A stretch of 64,000 nt of DNA from the NCBI GenBank assembly GCA_019120395.1, contig DWVD01000027.1, positions 38,205-102,204 on the forward strand. Reading direction: 5' to 3'. The stretch is from Candidatus Gemmiger faecigallinarum. GTDB lineage: Bacteria; Bacillota; Clostridia; Oscillospirales; Ruminococcaceae. Each line of letters starts with the position of its first letter. Position 1 is the first letter of the stretch. Positions 31,698 through 40,710 of the stretch are shown piece after piece. The position numbers and the translations under genes are program-made. The notes under the pieces are model-generated. The model was not told the origin of the DNA. It searched no databases and saw nothing but the letters and a program-made list of their open reading frames with translations.

Positions 31698-31742
31698 AAA
31701 ACCAGCCGGAGACGTCCGAACAGGGACGCTCCGGCTGGTTTT
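31698..31742. terminator. terminator hairpin
   Basis: AAAACCAGCCGGAG...CTCCGGCTGGTTTT. Confidence 0.8.
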
Positions 31743-31771
31743 ATGATGCGTTTTTATCAGGGACGGACGGC

Positions 31772-32224
31772 TCAGTACAGCTTTGCGCCGGCGGGGATGC
31801 GGTCGTCCACCATCAGCAGGTTCAGCCGCTCCTCGCCTTCCTCGTGATGGACGGCGCTGATGATCATGCCGCAGGAGTCAATGCCCATCATCTTCCGCGG
31901 CGGCAGGTTGGTGATGGCGATCAGCGTCTTGCCAACCAGCTCTTCCGGCTCGTAATAGGCATGGATGCCGCTCAGGATGACCCGGTCGGTCCCGGTGCCG
32001 TCGTCCAGCACAAACTGGAGCAGCTTTTTGGACTTGGGCACGGCGGCACACTCCTTGACCTTGACCGCGCGGAAATCCGACTTGCTGAAGGTCTCGAAAT
32101 CCACAAAGTCGGCAAACAGCGGCTCGATCTCCACCTTGGAGAAGTCAATGGACGGCGCCGGCGCGGCCGCTTTCGGAGCCTGCTCCGCGGCGGCCTGGGG
32201 CTTGGGCGCGTCCAGCGGCTTCAT
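31772..32224 (-). CDS. tRNA-binding (EMAP/Trbp111, MetG C-terminal-like) domain, severed C-terminal part of interrupted lysS
   Basis: MKPLDAPKPQAAAEQ...FSKSDFRAVKVKECAAVPKSKKLLQFVLDDGTGTDRVILSGI...ITNLPPRKMMGIDSCGMIISA; its first residues MKPLD equal the LysS C-terminus MKPLDK. Confidence 0.85.
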   Translation of the reverse strand: MKPLDAPKPQAAAEQAPKAAAPAPSIDFSKVEIEPLFADFVDFETFSKSDFRAVKVKECAAVPKSKKLLQFVLDDGTGTDRVILSGIHAYYEPEELVGKTLIAITNLPPRKMMGIDSCGMIISAVHHEEGEERLNLLMVDDRIPAGAKLY

Positions 32225-32232
32225 GGTGGGGA
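32210..32232. repeat. element attachment site, left
   Basis: GTCCAGCGGCTTCAT + GGTGGGGA; 15-bp identity (21/23) with 41796-41818. Confidence 0.85.
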
Positions 32233-32348
32233 TTCCAAGTCAGAAATGACATATGCCTATATATTTCTACAAAGCTCTATGTCGCGTCTTTCTAATAATG
32301 TCGTCTGCCACATAAGCCTACGCATTCATACACAACTGTCTGCGAAGT

Positions 32349-32378
32349 TGGTGTAAAAATGGTGTAGTAGGTGGTGTA
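32349..32378 (+). repeat. integrase arm-type direct repeats (left)
   Basis: TGGTGTA x3 at 32349, 32360, 32372 (11-12 bp spacing). Confidence 0.65.
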
Positions 32379-32382
32379 GCCG

Positions 32383-33621
32383 TCAGATGGGGATGCCCAG
32401 TCTTCCGCTCAGTTTCGTCGCCGCATTGGCTTTTGCCTGCTGTGTCACCTCGGCGTAAATCTTCATGGTAGTGGAAATATCAGCGTGTCCCATGATGTCC
32501 TGAATGATTTTCAGATTCGTTTCGACCTCGCAAAGGCGAGTGCAGAAGGTATGGCGCAAGTTATGGCATGAAAAAGATGGCAAATAGAACGGCTCCCGCC
32601 TTTCCTTGGTGGCCCGTTCAAGTTCCTTGTCATTGTAGGCATCGACAATTCGACCGATTGCGCGGTTCACGGTCTGTGGATTCTGCGGGAAACCGTAACG
32701 GTTCAGGAAAACGAAATCGTGCAGCCCTTCAATTTCATACTGTGAGATCAGCCCAACTTCTCCCTGATGTTCCCTCTCTTGAAGCAGCGCCTCTCGCACT
32801 TCATCAACCAACGGTATTGTTCGTTTGCCTGCCGCCGTTTTAGGCGTGGAAAGCGTGAAATAGCATTTTCCTGCCTCATGCTGATGGTATACCAAGTTAT
32901 GCCTGATAAGAATTACATCATTTTCAAAATCAATATCTGACCAGCACAAGCCTACCGTTTCCGAAATACGGCACCCTGTTCCAAGCAAAAAGGTAAAGAT
33001 GGGCAACCAATGACAGTATTGCGGTGTATCTTTGATGAACCCCAGAAAAGCTTTTTCCTGCTGAATCGTCAGTGCATGGCGCTTGGGCGTTTCAAAGTGG
33101 AAAGCCACCTTGATGGAAGCGTACACCCCATCCGTCGGATTGTTGCGTATGTATTCATCATCGACTGCAACAGCAAGGACCTGATGCAGAACATTGTTGA
33201 TAGTATCGAGAGTATTTATCGCCATCCGTCGATTACGCAGAATGTCGCTATAAAAATGCCGTACATCCGACTTTCGCACATCCTTGACCCTCATGGTGCC
33301 GATAGAATTTCTGACGAAACGGTCATACATATACACATAGTTCACAAGTGTGTGTTCCTTGATGCCTAGCTTATCTTTGCGCCATAGTTCAAAGACATCG
33401 TTGACCGTCACGTTTTCGTCAACCGTCCGGATTCCATCTACCAGATCACGTCGTATCTTTTCTTCTTTGTCGCGCAACCCCTCCAAAGTTGCATCATAGA
33501 CCGCCTTTCTCTTTCCATTGCGGCTTGTCCAGCGGAACATATATAACCCGTCGGACTTGCGGTAGCTTTCACCTTCCTTGAGAACGCGACCTTTATTGTC
33601 CTTTCGTCTATTTGACGCCAT
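32383..33621 (-). CDS. int: tyrosine recombinase / integrase
   Basis: 'GTGCRISETVGLCWSDIDF', 'SCHNLRHTFCTRLCE', 'IMGHADISTTMKIYAEV'. Confidence 0.96.
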   Translation of the reverse strand: MASNRRKDNKGRVLKEGESYRKSDGLYMFRWTSRNGKRKAVYDATLEGLRDKEEKIRRDLVDGIRTVDENVTVNDVFELWRKDKLGIKEHTLVNYVYMYDRFVRNSIGTMRVKDVRKSDVRHFYSDILRNRRMAINTLDTINNVLHQVLAVAVDDEYIRNNPTDGVYASIKVAFHFETPKRHALTIQQEKAFLGFIKDTPQYCHWLPIFTFLLGTGCRISETVGLCWSDIDFENDVILIRHNLVYHQHEAGKCYFTLSTPKTAAGKRTIPLVDEVREALLQEREHQGEVGLISQYEIEGLHDFVFLNRYGFPQNPQTVNRAIGRIVDAYNDKELERATKERREPFYLPSFSCHNLRHTFCTRLCEVETNLKIIQDIMGHADISTTMKIYAEVTQQAKANAATKLSGRLGIPI

Positions 33622-33642
33622 TTCGCATTACTCCTTTACAAA

Positions 33643-33690
33643 AAAGGAGCCTTACACCATGAAGTATATCACGCTGCAAGGCTCCTGTCT
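33643..33690 (-). terminator. terminator between xis and int
   Basis: Minus-strand AGGAGCCTT...AAGGCTCCT followed by TTTTTT. Confidence 0.7.
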
Positions 33691-33706
33691 ATGGCTTCTT
33701 GTCTTG

Positions 33707-33916
33707 TCAGATTGAATATGCCTTATCGGTATACTCGTCCAGTTTGCGGCGTTTAATCAGTCGTTTTGTCCCGTTCCACAGAACAAAGTTGCAAGCTGGC
33801 TCATCGGTCATTTTTCGCAGTTTATTAATTCCGATGCCGGAATAGGCGGCGGCTTCCTCAAGTGTGAGATTACTCTTTTCCCACAGGGGCACGCTATAAT
33901 TACTGCACCTGCTCAT
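33707..33916 (-). CDS. xis: excisionase (Tn916 Xis-like)
   Basis: MSRCSNYSVPLWEKSNLTLEEAAAYSGIGINKLRKMTDEPACNFVLWNGTKRLIKRRKLDEYTD; adjacent to int. Confidence 0.82.
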   Translation of the reverse strand: MSRCSNYSVPLWEKSNLTLEEAAAYSGIGINKLRKMTDEPACNFVLWNGTKRLIKRRKLDEYTDKAYSI

Positions 33917-35825
33917 TCGGCGCGCCTCCGTCCGCATCAAATGGGCTACTCCCCTTCACCTCGACCCACTTATCTAGCCCCTGGGCAGGGGCCTGAGTGA
34001 AGATATGCTGCCTGCCGCCTGTCCCGTTTTGCACAGCAGAATGAGAAATGCCATCATAACGGTAGAGGTCATCTTCGAGCTTGGCAACCATCGACGACAA
34101 AGTTCGAGGAAGGCAGAGAATATGGCCGATATACTTGGTATTTTGCGCTACGCCGTTTAGGTCACTCATAGTTCCACGCCAAGTACCTTTTCCAATCGTC
34201 ACGGCTTCTCGAATAGCCTGCACGACCTCGTTGTTTTCATACTGGTCTTTCGCAAATTGCGCGTCTAAATCACCCGCGTTGCCTTCCATTTTCCATTTGC
34301 ACAAAGTCTTGTCAAAGCTTAGTGTATATTCATCGCTGACAATATCGCGCCCTGTGACGGAAAGACGAGTCTGGCCATCCATCCTCTTTTCACGTTCCAT
34401 AACCATTGTGGTGTCTGCCACACCTTGGATTCCAATTCCACCAGAAATTCTATTAAATGGGTCGCTTTCATCTGCCGTTTTGCGTGTATGGTGAATTGCC
34501 AACACACACAACTTGTGGCGGTCGGCAAATTCCTTCAAAATACGCATTTCCTTATAGTCGCGTGCGTATTCGTTATCCCGGCCATTGGAGATGCCGCGAA
34601 TCATCTGCAAAGTATCAATCACAATAAGTTTGAGTTCCGGCATCTGCAAAATCAGCTTATCTAAAGCACCAATCAAATCTTGCTGGAGTTCAGGGGCTTC
34701 TGTCAAAAAATTAAGGCCGTCTGGTATCGGTTCGCCCTGTGCCACAATTTTTAGCCGAGACTGTAACCGGGCCGGAGTATCTTCAAGCGCCATGTACATC
34801 GTTTGACCGGGATGAGTCGTAAAACCAAGAAAACTCCTACCAGAAGCAACAGAGTAACACAAATCCAAAGCAAGCCAAGATTTCCCATATTTCGGCGGGC
34901 TTGCCAAGATGGCAAAGCCAGTAGGCAAAAGTGCATTTACAACAAATTCTGTAGGGGCAATGTACTTTCCCATCAACTCTTTTGCCGAAAAAATTTTCAG
35001 TGAGTTCACAGCTTCTTGCTCAGGAGCAGCATGATCATGCCGCTCCTGAGCAGACCACACCGGCGTGTTGGCGGCAAGGGTTTCAACATTTTTGATGGCT
35101 TCGTCACCAAATTTTGCGACATAGTCAGAGATGTCGCCGTTCTCCGGCATTTCAACCCAGAGCTCGCGTAAATCCAGCACCCTAACAGAGTCAGCTACCG
35201 GCGCGATTTTGCTGGCTTCCTCCTCCATATACTGGCGGCCAATCTCATCGTTGTCGCCGAGAATGATGACCTGCCGGTCGCAGAACCATTTGATGTACTC
35301 GGCTCGAAATTTACCGGGACCTGCTCCATCTGGCGTACAAACGGCGGGATAATTCATCCTCACAAGGGTGTCCGCATCCTTTTCGCCCTCCACAAGGTAA
35401 ACGGGCTTATCTTTAGGATAATTCGCCAAAATGTGCAAATTATAAAGCAGACAGTCCCCCTGAGGTTTTTTCCAAACTATCTTACCGTTCTCGTCCCTAT
35501 AGCGCCAAGTAAACGATTTGTCGTCGTAGCGAAGCTTCTCAGCGCGTTTGCTGCCGTTGGCGTCATAGTAGTTGTACACTACCACAATGCTTTTGCGCGG
35601 CTTTATGCTCTGCGGTACCATAAGGTCTTGCATCGTCAATCCCACCCTTTCCAATACATCCTTTGTTGCACAACCTGCCATACATTTTACTAGCGTATTT
35701 CCGTTTTCGGCAGGCCGAATCATTAGGCTTGGCGTTTTGTCGTCATGTGCTGGGCATCGGCACCGATAACTTCCGCCACATTTTTTTACGTGGTCAAAAT
35801 GTGCAAGTATATCATGTACAGTCAT
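33900..35825 (-). CDS. replication protein: CHC2 zinc-finger/Toprim primase fused to RepA-type AAA ATPase
   Basis: 'CGGSYRCRCPAHDDKTPSLMI', 'VYLVEGEKDADTL', 'ILASPPKYGKSWLALDLCYSVASGRSFLG', 'LIVIDTLQMIRG'. Confidence 0.88.
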   Translation of the reverse strand: MTVHDILAHFDHVKKCGGSYRCRCPAHDDKTPSLMIRPAENGNTLVKCMAGCATKDVLERVGLTMQDLMVPQSIKPRKSIVVVYNYYDANGSKRAEKLRYDDKSFTWRYRDENGKIVWKKPQGDCLLYNLHILANYPKDKPVYLVEGEKDADTLVRMNYPAVCTPDGAGPGKFRAEYIKWFCDRQVIILGDNDEIGRQYMEEEASKIAPVADSVRVLDLRELWVEMPENGDISDYVAKFGDEAIKNVETLAANTPVWSAQERHDHAAPEQEAVNSLKIFSAKELMGKYIAPTEFVVNALLPTGFAILASPPKYGKSWLALDLCYSVASGRSFLGFTTHPGQTMYMALEDTPARLQSRLKIVAQGEPIPDGLNFLTEAPELQQDLIGALDKLILQMPELKLIVIDTLQMIRGISNGRDNEYARDYKEMRILKEFADRHKLCVLAIHHTRKTADESDPFNRISGGIGIQGVADTTMVMEREKRMDGQTRLSVTGRDIVSDEYTLSFDKTLCKWKMEGNAGDLDAQFAKDQYENNEVVQAIREAVTIGKGTWRGTMSDLNGVAQNTKYIGHILCLPRTLSSMVAKLEDDLYRYDGISHSAVQNGTGGRQHIFTQAPAQGLDKWVEVKGSSPFDADGGAPNEQVQ

Positions 35826-35940
35826 TTGTTTTTACCTTCACAAAATAAATTGATTTTCAGTTCTACGTTATGAAAAAGCAATCTGTGCACACACGCATTT
35901 TCACTCGTGGTTAGGAGATATCTTCTACGCTTTAATTATA

Positions 35941-36543
35941 TCAACCGCCTACCCTATATGTCAGAAATACGCTCATAGCGGATTTTCCGAGAGCTTTTAT
36001 CATTATAATTCTCAAACGAGAATTATAATGTTTGCATATGCTATGTACTATGCTATAGATATAAGTATCATAAGCATTCCGGTTCAATGCGGCTTTAGAC
36101 TCTTTCACATAGGTGTTTTGGATTGCGTTATCCAAAGTCGGGTACGCCACATTCTGGTTATTGTCGTTGCCAGATTTTTGTCCAACCGAGTACGGAGGAT
36201 TGCCGATAATCACCTGAATCGGTGTTTGCATTTGCTTGGTGGCACGGTCAGTGTTTGGTTGAAACAGACTAAAATCTGCCGCTCCATCACTTGTTCCTGC
36301 ACGCTCAGCCAGCTCGAAAGTATCCGTCAGCACGATTCCCTCAAACGGGACATAGTCCTGGCTATCGCTCAGTTCGTGATAGGTTTCCTCAATGTTGACC
36401 GCTGCAATGTAGTAGGCCAACAAAACGATTTCGTTGCAATGGATTTCGCGGGTGTACTTGTACAGAAGATCCTCCGGCTTGATGATGCCACTGCGCAGCA
36501 GCTGAACAATGAAGGTACCTGTACCAGTGAACGGGTCTATCAA
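35941..36543 (-). pseudogene. fragment of helicase-methyltransferase (type ISP-like restriction-modification protein)
   Basis: IDPFTGTGTFIVQLLRSGII...NEIVLLAYYIAAVNIEETYHEL...VIIGNPPYSVGQ; both the helicase N-terminus and the C-terminus are missing. Confidence 0.75.
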
Positions 36544-36562
36544 GACCTTATCTTTGATACAA

Positions 36563-36606
36563 AAGAAAAAGCCCTCTCCGGTGCAAAAACACCGAAAAAG
36601 GCTTGA
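36563..36606 (-). terminator. terminator downstream of the DUF262 operon
   Basis: AAGCC..CGGTG-TTTTTG-CACCG..GGGCTT then TTTTCTTTT (minus strand). Confidence 0.5.
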
Positions 36607-36762
36607 TTTTTGGGCTTTTACGACCGTTTGCCGTCCATGGAAGCCCAGCTTTTTATTTTATTGTTTGTGATTTTACCTGCCACGGACGGTGCCGGAAGTC
36701 ATCCCGACAGGCCCAGAATAGATAAAATTAAAAAGTATGCCAAAATTAAAATGTGTCACCCA

Positions 36763-38583
36763 TCACAAGCTATAGTAATATTCTTTGATTTTCTTTGCCA
36801 TCAATACACGGCGCTTACGCAAAAATTCTGGGTAGTCAGTAGCGGTCATATTAACCACTTCTTCCGGGATACAGTTTAATTCGAGATTGTTCCAGAAAGA
36901 GGCTTCGTTGGTGATGGTTCCCACCACAATATCTCCAGTCTTACATTGCTCAAGCGCTGTTGTAAAATAGTCGTTTGGTGCCTTCTTGCCGATAGAAATG
37001 TTTACACCGGTATCAAGATAGGCGTAGTTTGCCACTTGATTATACTGAGATTTATCTGTTATTCCACTCTGCTTCAAAAATTCCTTCGGGAAAATATGAT
37101 GCACATCACCAGCAACAGAAATCAAGTCGGTAACCTTGGAGCTGTTCGACAACAGTGACCTGTCACCCATAAATATCTGTGCCGCAACAAAAGTATTGAA
37201 AAACGGACTGGAAATGGATGAGGTTTCAAGATTTTGCGGCAAACGAACATTCCAAAAAGCGTCCGACAACATGGCCTGTTCGTTTTCTTCGAGAAATGCT
37301 CTAAATCCCTTTGCCGCAATCGTTCTCAGATCTCTATCCATCTGGGATTCTGGTGAGCCGATATATCTACTCGTGAGGGTAGAAAGGACAAACCATTTCT
37401 GAATGCAACGTTTAATCTCAATCTTTGGAATTTCATCAGTTTTTTGCAAAATCAAATAAAGTGTATAAGCAAAATCCAAGGTCATCTGAGAGTTGAGTAG
37501 TTTAGCCGAAATAAACCCCGCTGCCTTAATCGCTAAGACAAATTGTTCAAAGCTATATTGGTTCATGAAATTCAAAACACCGTCACTCAACTTTTCAAAA
37601 CTGTCCTTTGCAATTTCTTCCTTGAATGTACGCTCCTCGAAATCACGCCCTGAAAGCAAACTGACGAGGTCGCCTAATTTTGCTCTACCAAACATATGCA
37701 TAAAGGAAACACGAAGCATGTCATTATAATCAGGGTCATATATGTTTTCACGATCATCCTTTAACCACTTTAATTTTGGAGCATACTTGGAATTCATAAA
37801 CTCCACATCACCATTGGTCAGTTGATTAAAGAATGCTGAATCCACAGCCAAATGACAAAAATAATCTATCGCCTTACGCAACTCGTTGCCACCGTAGCGT
37901 TCATCAGCTGCAATCTTGGACATTGCAAAATCCGCCTCATTCAGACGCTTTCCCTGCGAATTAATGCGCACAAAGATTTCAGTAACTTCGCTAATATCCA
38001 ACTGTGGTACAAGGATAATAGCACCCAGCTGACAACTCTTTATAGAAAGAAGCTGCGAAATCGCCTTATCCACTAAATCTTCATCTGCTTCCGGATTGTC
38101 GTCCAGATACTTGTTAATAAATTTTCTGGTGGAAAAATTCGGTTTAAACAGCTCGGAAATATCCGAAATCCAGATAGTGCTGTTTATGTGGGCAGGTGTT
38201 GTTACAGCAAAACGTTCCTCATCATCTTTTGCCAATGGATTAAATGCAATTCGGATTGTTTTCTCTTCGTAGCTTTCGGTCAGGATGCTGTAACCAGCAA
38301 TTGCTGTCATTAAAGCCGTAATACGTTGCTGACCATCAATCAAGACCTTCTTTCCTACAGCACTTCCACCATCTTTCAGTTTTACATCCGGATTCTGCCA
38401 AATAATCAGGTATCCAGTTGGATAACCATTATAAAGAGAATCAATAAGGTCCCGGACCTGACGGCCCTTCCATACGAACGGACGCTGAATTTCCGGGATT
38501 GCAATATCCCCGGCCTCAATATAACCAAGAATAGAACTTACGGAATACTGAGTTACAGAATATTTATCATATGATGCGCTCAT
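36763..38583 (-). CDS. DUF262 domain protein with C-terminal HNH-type region (GmrSD/SspE/BrxU-like)
   Basis: 'AIPEIQRPFVWKGRQVRDLIDSLYNGYPTGYLIIWQ', 'LIDGQQRITAL', 'FVRINSQGKRLNEADFAMSKI', 'DVHHIFPKEFLKQ...YAYLDTGVNISIGKKAP'. Confidence 0.9.
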   Translation of the reverse strand: MSASYDKYSVTQYSVSSILGYIEAGDIAIPEIQRPFVWKGRQVRDLIDSLYNGYPTGYLIIWQNPDVKLKDGGSAVGKKVLIDGQQRITALMTAIAGYSILTESYEEKTIRIAFNPLAKDDEERFAVTTPAHINSTIWISDISELFKPNFSTRKFINKYLDDNPEADEDLVDKAISQLLSIKSCQLGAIILVPQLDISEVTEIFVRINSQGKRLNEADFAMSKIAADERYGGNELRKAIDYFCHLAVDSAFFNQLTNGDVEFMNSKYAPKLKWLKDDRENIYDPDYNDMLRVSFMHMFGRAKLGDLVSLLSGRDFEERTFKEEIAKDSFEKLSDGVLNFMNQYSFEQFVLAIKAAGFISAKLLNSQMTLDFAYTLYLILQKTDEIPKIEIKRCIQKWFVLSTLTSRYIGSPESQMDRDLRTIAAKGFRAFLEENEQAMLSDAFWNVRLPQNLETSSISSPFFNTFVAAQIFMGDRSLLSNSSKVTDLISVAGDVHHIFPKEFLKQSGITDKSQYNQVANYAYLDTGVNISIGKKAPNDYFTTALEQCKTGDIVVGTITNEASFWNNLELNCIPEEVVNMTATDYPEFLRKRRVLMAKKIKEYYYSL

Positions 38584-38594
38584 TGCTATCTCCT

Positions 38595-39302
38595 CTAATC
38601 ATTCAGTGAAATCGACAGTTCACCACCAAAGTTATTCATAGCAAATCTGCCGTCCGCCAGCAAAGTTTCTTTTTCCATTCTGTATTCAAACGGATACAGA
38701 TAGTTGGAGGAATTGATTTCTGTAAAAGTATAATATCCGCTATCATCAACCAGCATCATCGTGTAGACCATAAAGGATACCACCTTGGAATTGCTGATTC
38801 GATGTTTATTAACGTGATATTTTCCCGGTTTGTCACAGGCCAGTGCTTCCATAGCCTTGAGTGTCGCCATGAGCTTATCAATCGAATGATACAGCGTAGT
38901 GCGTTCACCCCATTCGTCGAACAACTTCAGCTTCAGCTGGGACAAAGTGATTTCATCCTGAAATTCTGCCATCTTGCCGATGAGCTTACACATATCTACA
39001 AATACGGGATATGCGGCAAGCATCATACACCAGTGAATCGGCATCGAGTATTCCGGGTAATTACGGATAAGCTCCAAAGCCGTCATCTTAGTCTTGCCGG
39101 AATAATTATTGTCATAAACCCAGATGTTCATCAGGATTTCTCTTGTCTTACGGATATTCGTAGGACTTTCAATTTCAAATCTGAGATATTCATTCAGCTG
39201 TTCTTTAATTTCTTCTTCTTTTAAGTCTTCCAAAACCAGCTCCACAACCTTGTTCAGCCATTGGAGCTTTAAGTTTCTCGATAATCCAACCATTTTAGCC
39301 AT
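38595..39302 (-). CDS. uncharacterised 235-aa protein co-encoded with PglZ and DUF262
   Basis: MAKMVGLSRNLKLQWLNKVVELVLEDLKEEEIKEQLNEYL...; start overlaps pglZ stop by 8 nt, ends 12 nt before the DUF262 start. Confidence 0.75.
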   Translation of the reverse strand: MAKMVGLSRNLKLQWLNKVVELVLEDLKEEEIKEQLNEYLRFEIESPTNIRKTREILMNIWVYDNNYSGKTKMTALELIRNYPEYSMPIHWCMMLAAYPVFVDMCKLIGKMAEFQDEITLSQLKLKLFDEWGERTTLYHSIDKLMATLKAMEALACDKPGKYHVNKHRISNSKVVSFMVYTMMLVDDSGYYTFTEINSSNYLYPFEYRMEKETLLADGRFAMNNFGGELSISLND

Positions 39303-40710
39303 TCTTCTGTACCGCCTTTATTTTGATAAAAGGTACAACCACCTCATCGAGTGTGATGCCGCCGTGCGTCATAACCTCGTCACCTTTGGCGTCAAAAGAA
39401 TCGCCAACATCACAAATCAGGTAATCATATTCCTTCGGGAGATAATACTTCGGATATTCTACAAGGCCGTGTTTTTCAATCAAACCAGCCTTATCAGCAA
39501 AATCCTTCAGCGCCAGCATACGTCGACTCTTCGTTTCCACTTCAACACCGGTACCCATTAGCTTTCCTAAGCCGGTGCATGGAGTGTTGCCGTGGTCAGC
39601 AGTAATGTAAACATCATATCCCGCTGCCATGAAGTGCTTAGTCATCTCCAGTAATTTTTTCTGATTGGCCAGCACGGTAATGTCATTAAACATACCAAGT
39701 CGGCCCTGAGTCTGTGCGTGGACCATATCGTCCACATCATTGATAATAACAGCTCCGCATCTTACGAAGGGGCCAAACTGCGCATCGTATCCTCGTTCAT
39801 ATCCGATTTGCGAATCAGTATAACCAAGATTTCTTGCACAGTCCACAAATTCCGTTTTTTCCTTACTCTGCTTCCAAGGCTCCAGCAGCTGACTCGGATA
39901 TTTGCCGGACAGCAAGCACTGGCGGGAAACAGATGTTGTACTCGGAATCATTGCAAACACGGAGGATTTCTCATAGGCCACTTCCTTAAAGGCCGTAGAT
40001 ATAATCTTCCAGTCAAATTCAGACATGCCGTCCATCACAACGATGATAAACTTTTCGCTATGCACACCCATATAATCCATTGCCTTGCTTACCAGCACTG
40101 GCGAGGACTTATCAATATTCTGCGAGAGCTTTCCAAAATGAGCCAGAGCATATTCCTGAAACATTCGGTTAATCGCCTGCGTATCAAGGTCGACATCGTA
40201 CTGAACAGCCATTACATCCAGCTGTGCTTTTTCCTCTGCCAAAGCAAACCAATCACTATACTTTTTGATATTTCCGGCCTTATCAACCAGTGCATCAAAG
40301 CTACGTTTCAAATACGCTTTGACATTCGCTCTGGAGTATACCTTCATTCTCAGGTACATCTCCGTATCTCGCTTCTGTCGAAAATCGTCGAAGTTTGTCC
40401 TGTATGCTGCACAGAGCAAGTCAAGGTCCGCTTTGCCTTTATCCTTCAGCAGTTCTGGATGCAATTTCGGGAACAAGTTCTCAAGCGCCACTTTATAAGC
40501 AGTTAACCTACGACGAACGTCATACGGGATATACTGACCGGAATTTGCAATTATTGCCAGTTTCTCTCCGGGTGTTTTCAACTTCTCTTCATACTCGATT
40601 CTAAAGGCAAGATCATCGGTATATCTTACGATTTCAAAACCATGTGCAGAGAATGCTGATATGTAATTAGTTCGGCCATTCAGATGTTTAAGGCCCCGGT
40701 CGAGAAGCAT
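39295..40710 (-). CDS. pglZ: PglZ-domain protein (BREX-type alkaline phosphatase superfamily), extreme N-terminus replaced
   Basis: 'HGFEIVRYTDDLAFRIEYEEKLK', 'EKFIIVVMDGMSEFDWKII', 'IPSTTSVSRQCLLSGKYPSQL', 'YITADHGNTPCTG', 'MTHGGITLDEVVVPFIKI'. Confidence 0.85.
   Translation of the reverse strand: MLLDRGLKHLNGRTNYISAFSAHGFEIVRYTDDLAFRIEYEEKLKTPGEKLAIIANSGQYIPYDVRRRLTAYKVALENLFPKLHPELLKDKGKADLDLLCAAYRTNFDDFRQKRDTEMYLRMKVYSRANVKAYLKRSFDALVDKAGNIKKYSDWFALAEEKAQLDVMAVQYDVDLDTQAINRMFQEYALAHFGKLSQNIDKSSPVLVSKAMDYMGVHSEKFIIVVMDGMSEFDWKIISTAFKEVAYEKSSVFAMIPSTTSVSRQCLLSGKYPSQLLEPWKQSKEKTEFVDCARNLGYTDSQIGYERGYDAQFGPFVRCGAVIINDVDDMVHAQTQGRLGMFNDITVLANQKKLLEMTKHFMAAGYDVYITADHGNTPCTGLGKLMGTGVEVETKSRRMLALKDFADKAGLIEKHGLVEYPKYYLPKEYDYLICDVGDSFDAKGDEVMTHGGITLDEVVVPFIKIKAVQKNG

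Noticed and set aside
36001-36030. PerR/Fur-box interpretation of the AT-rich inverted repeat
   Set aside because: Arms (ATTATAATTCTC) and 4-nt spacing do not match the compact 7-1-7 PerR/Fur box.
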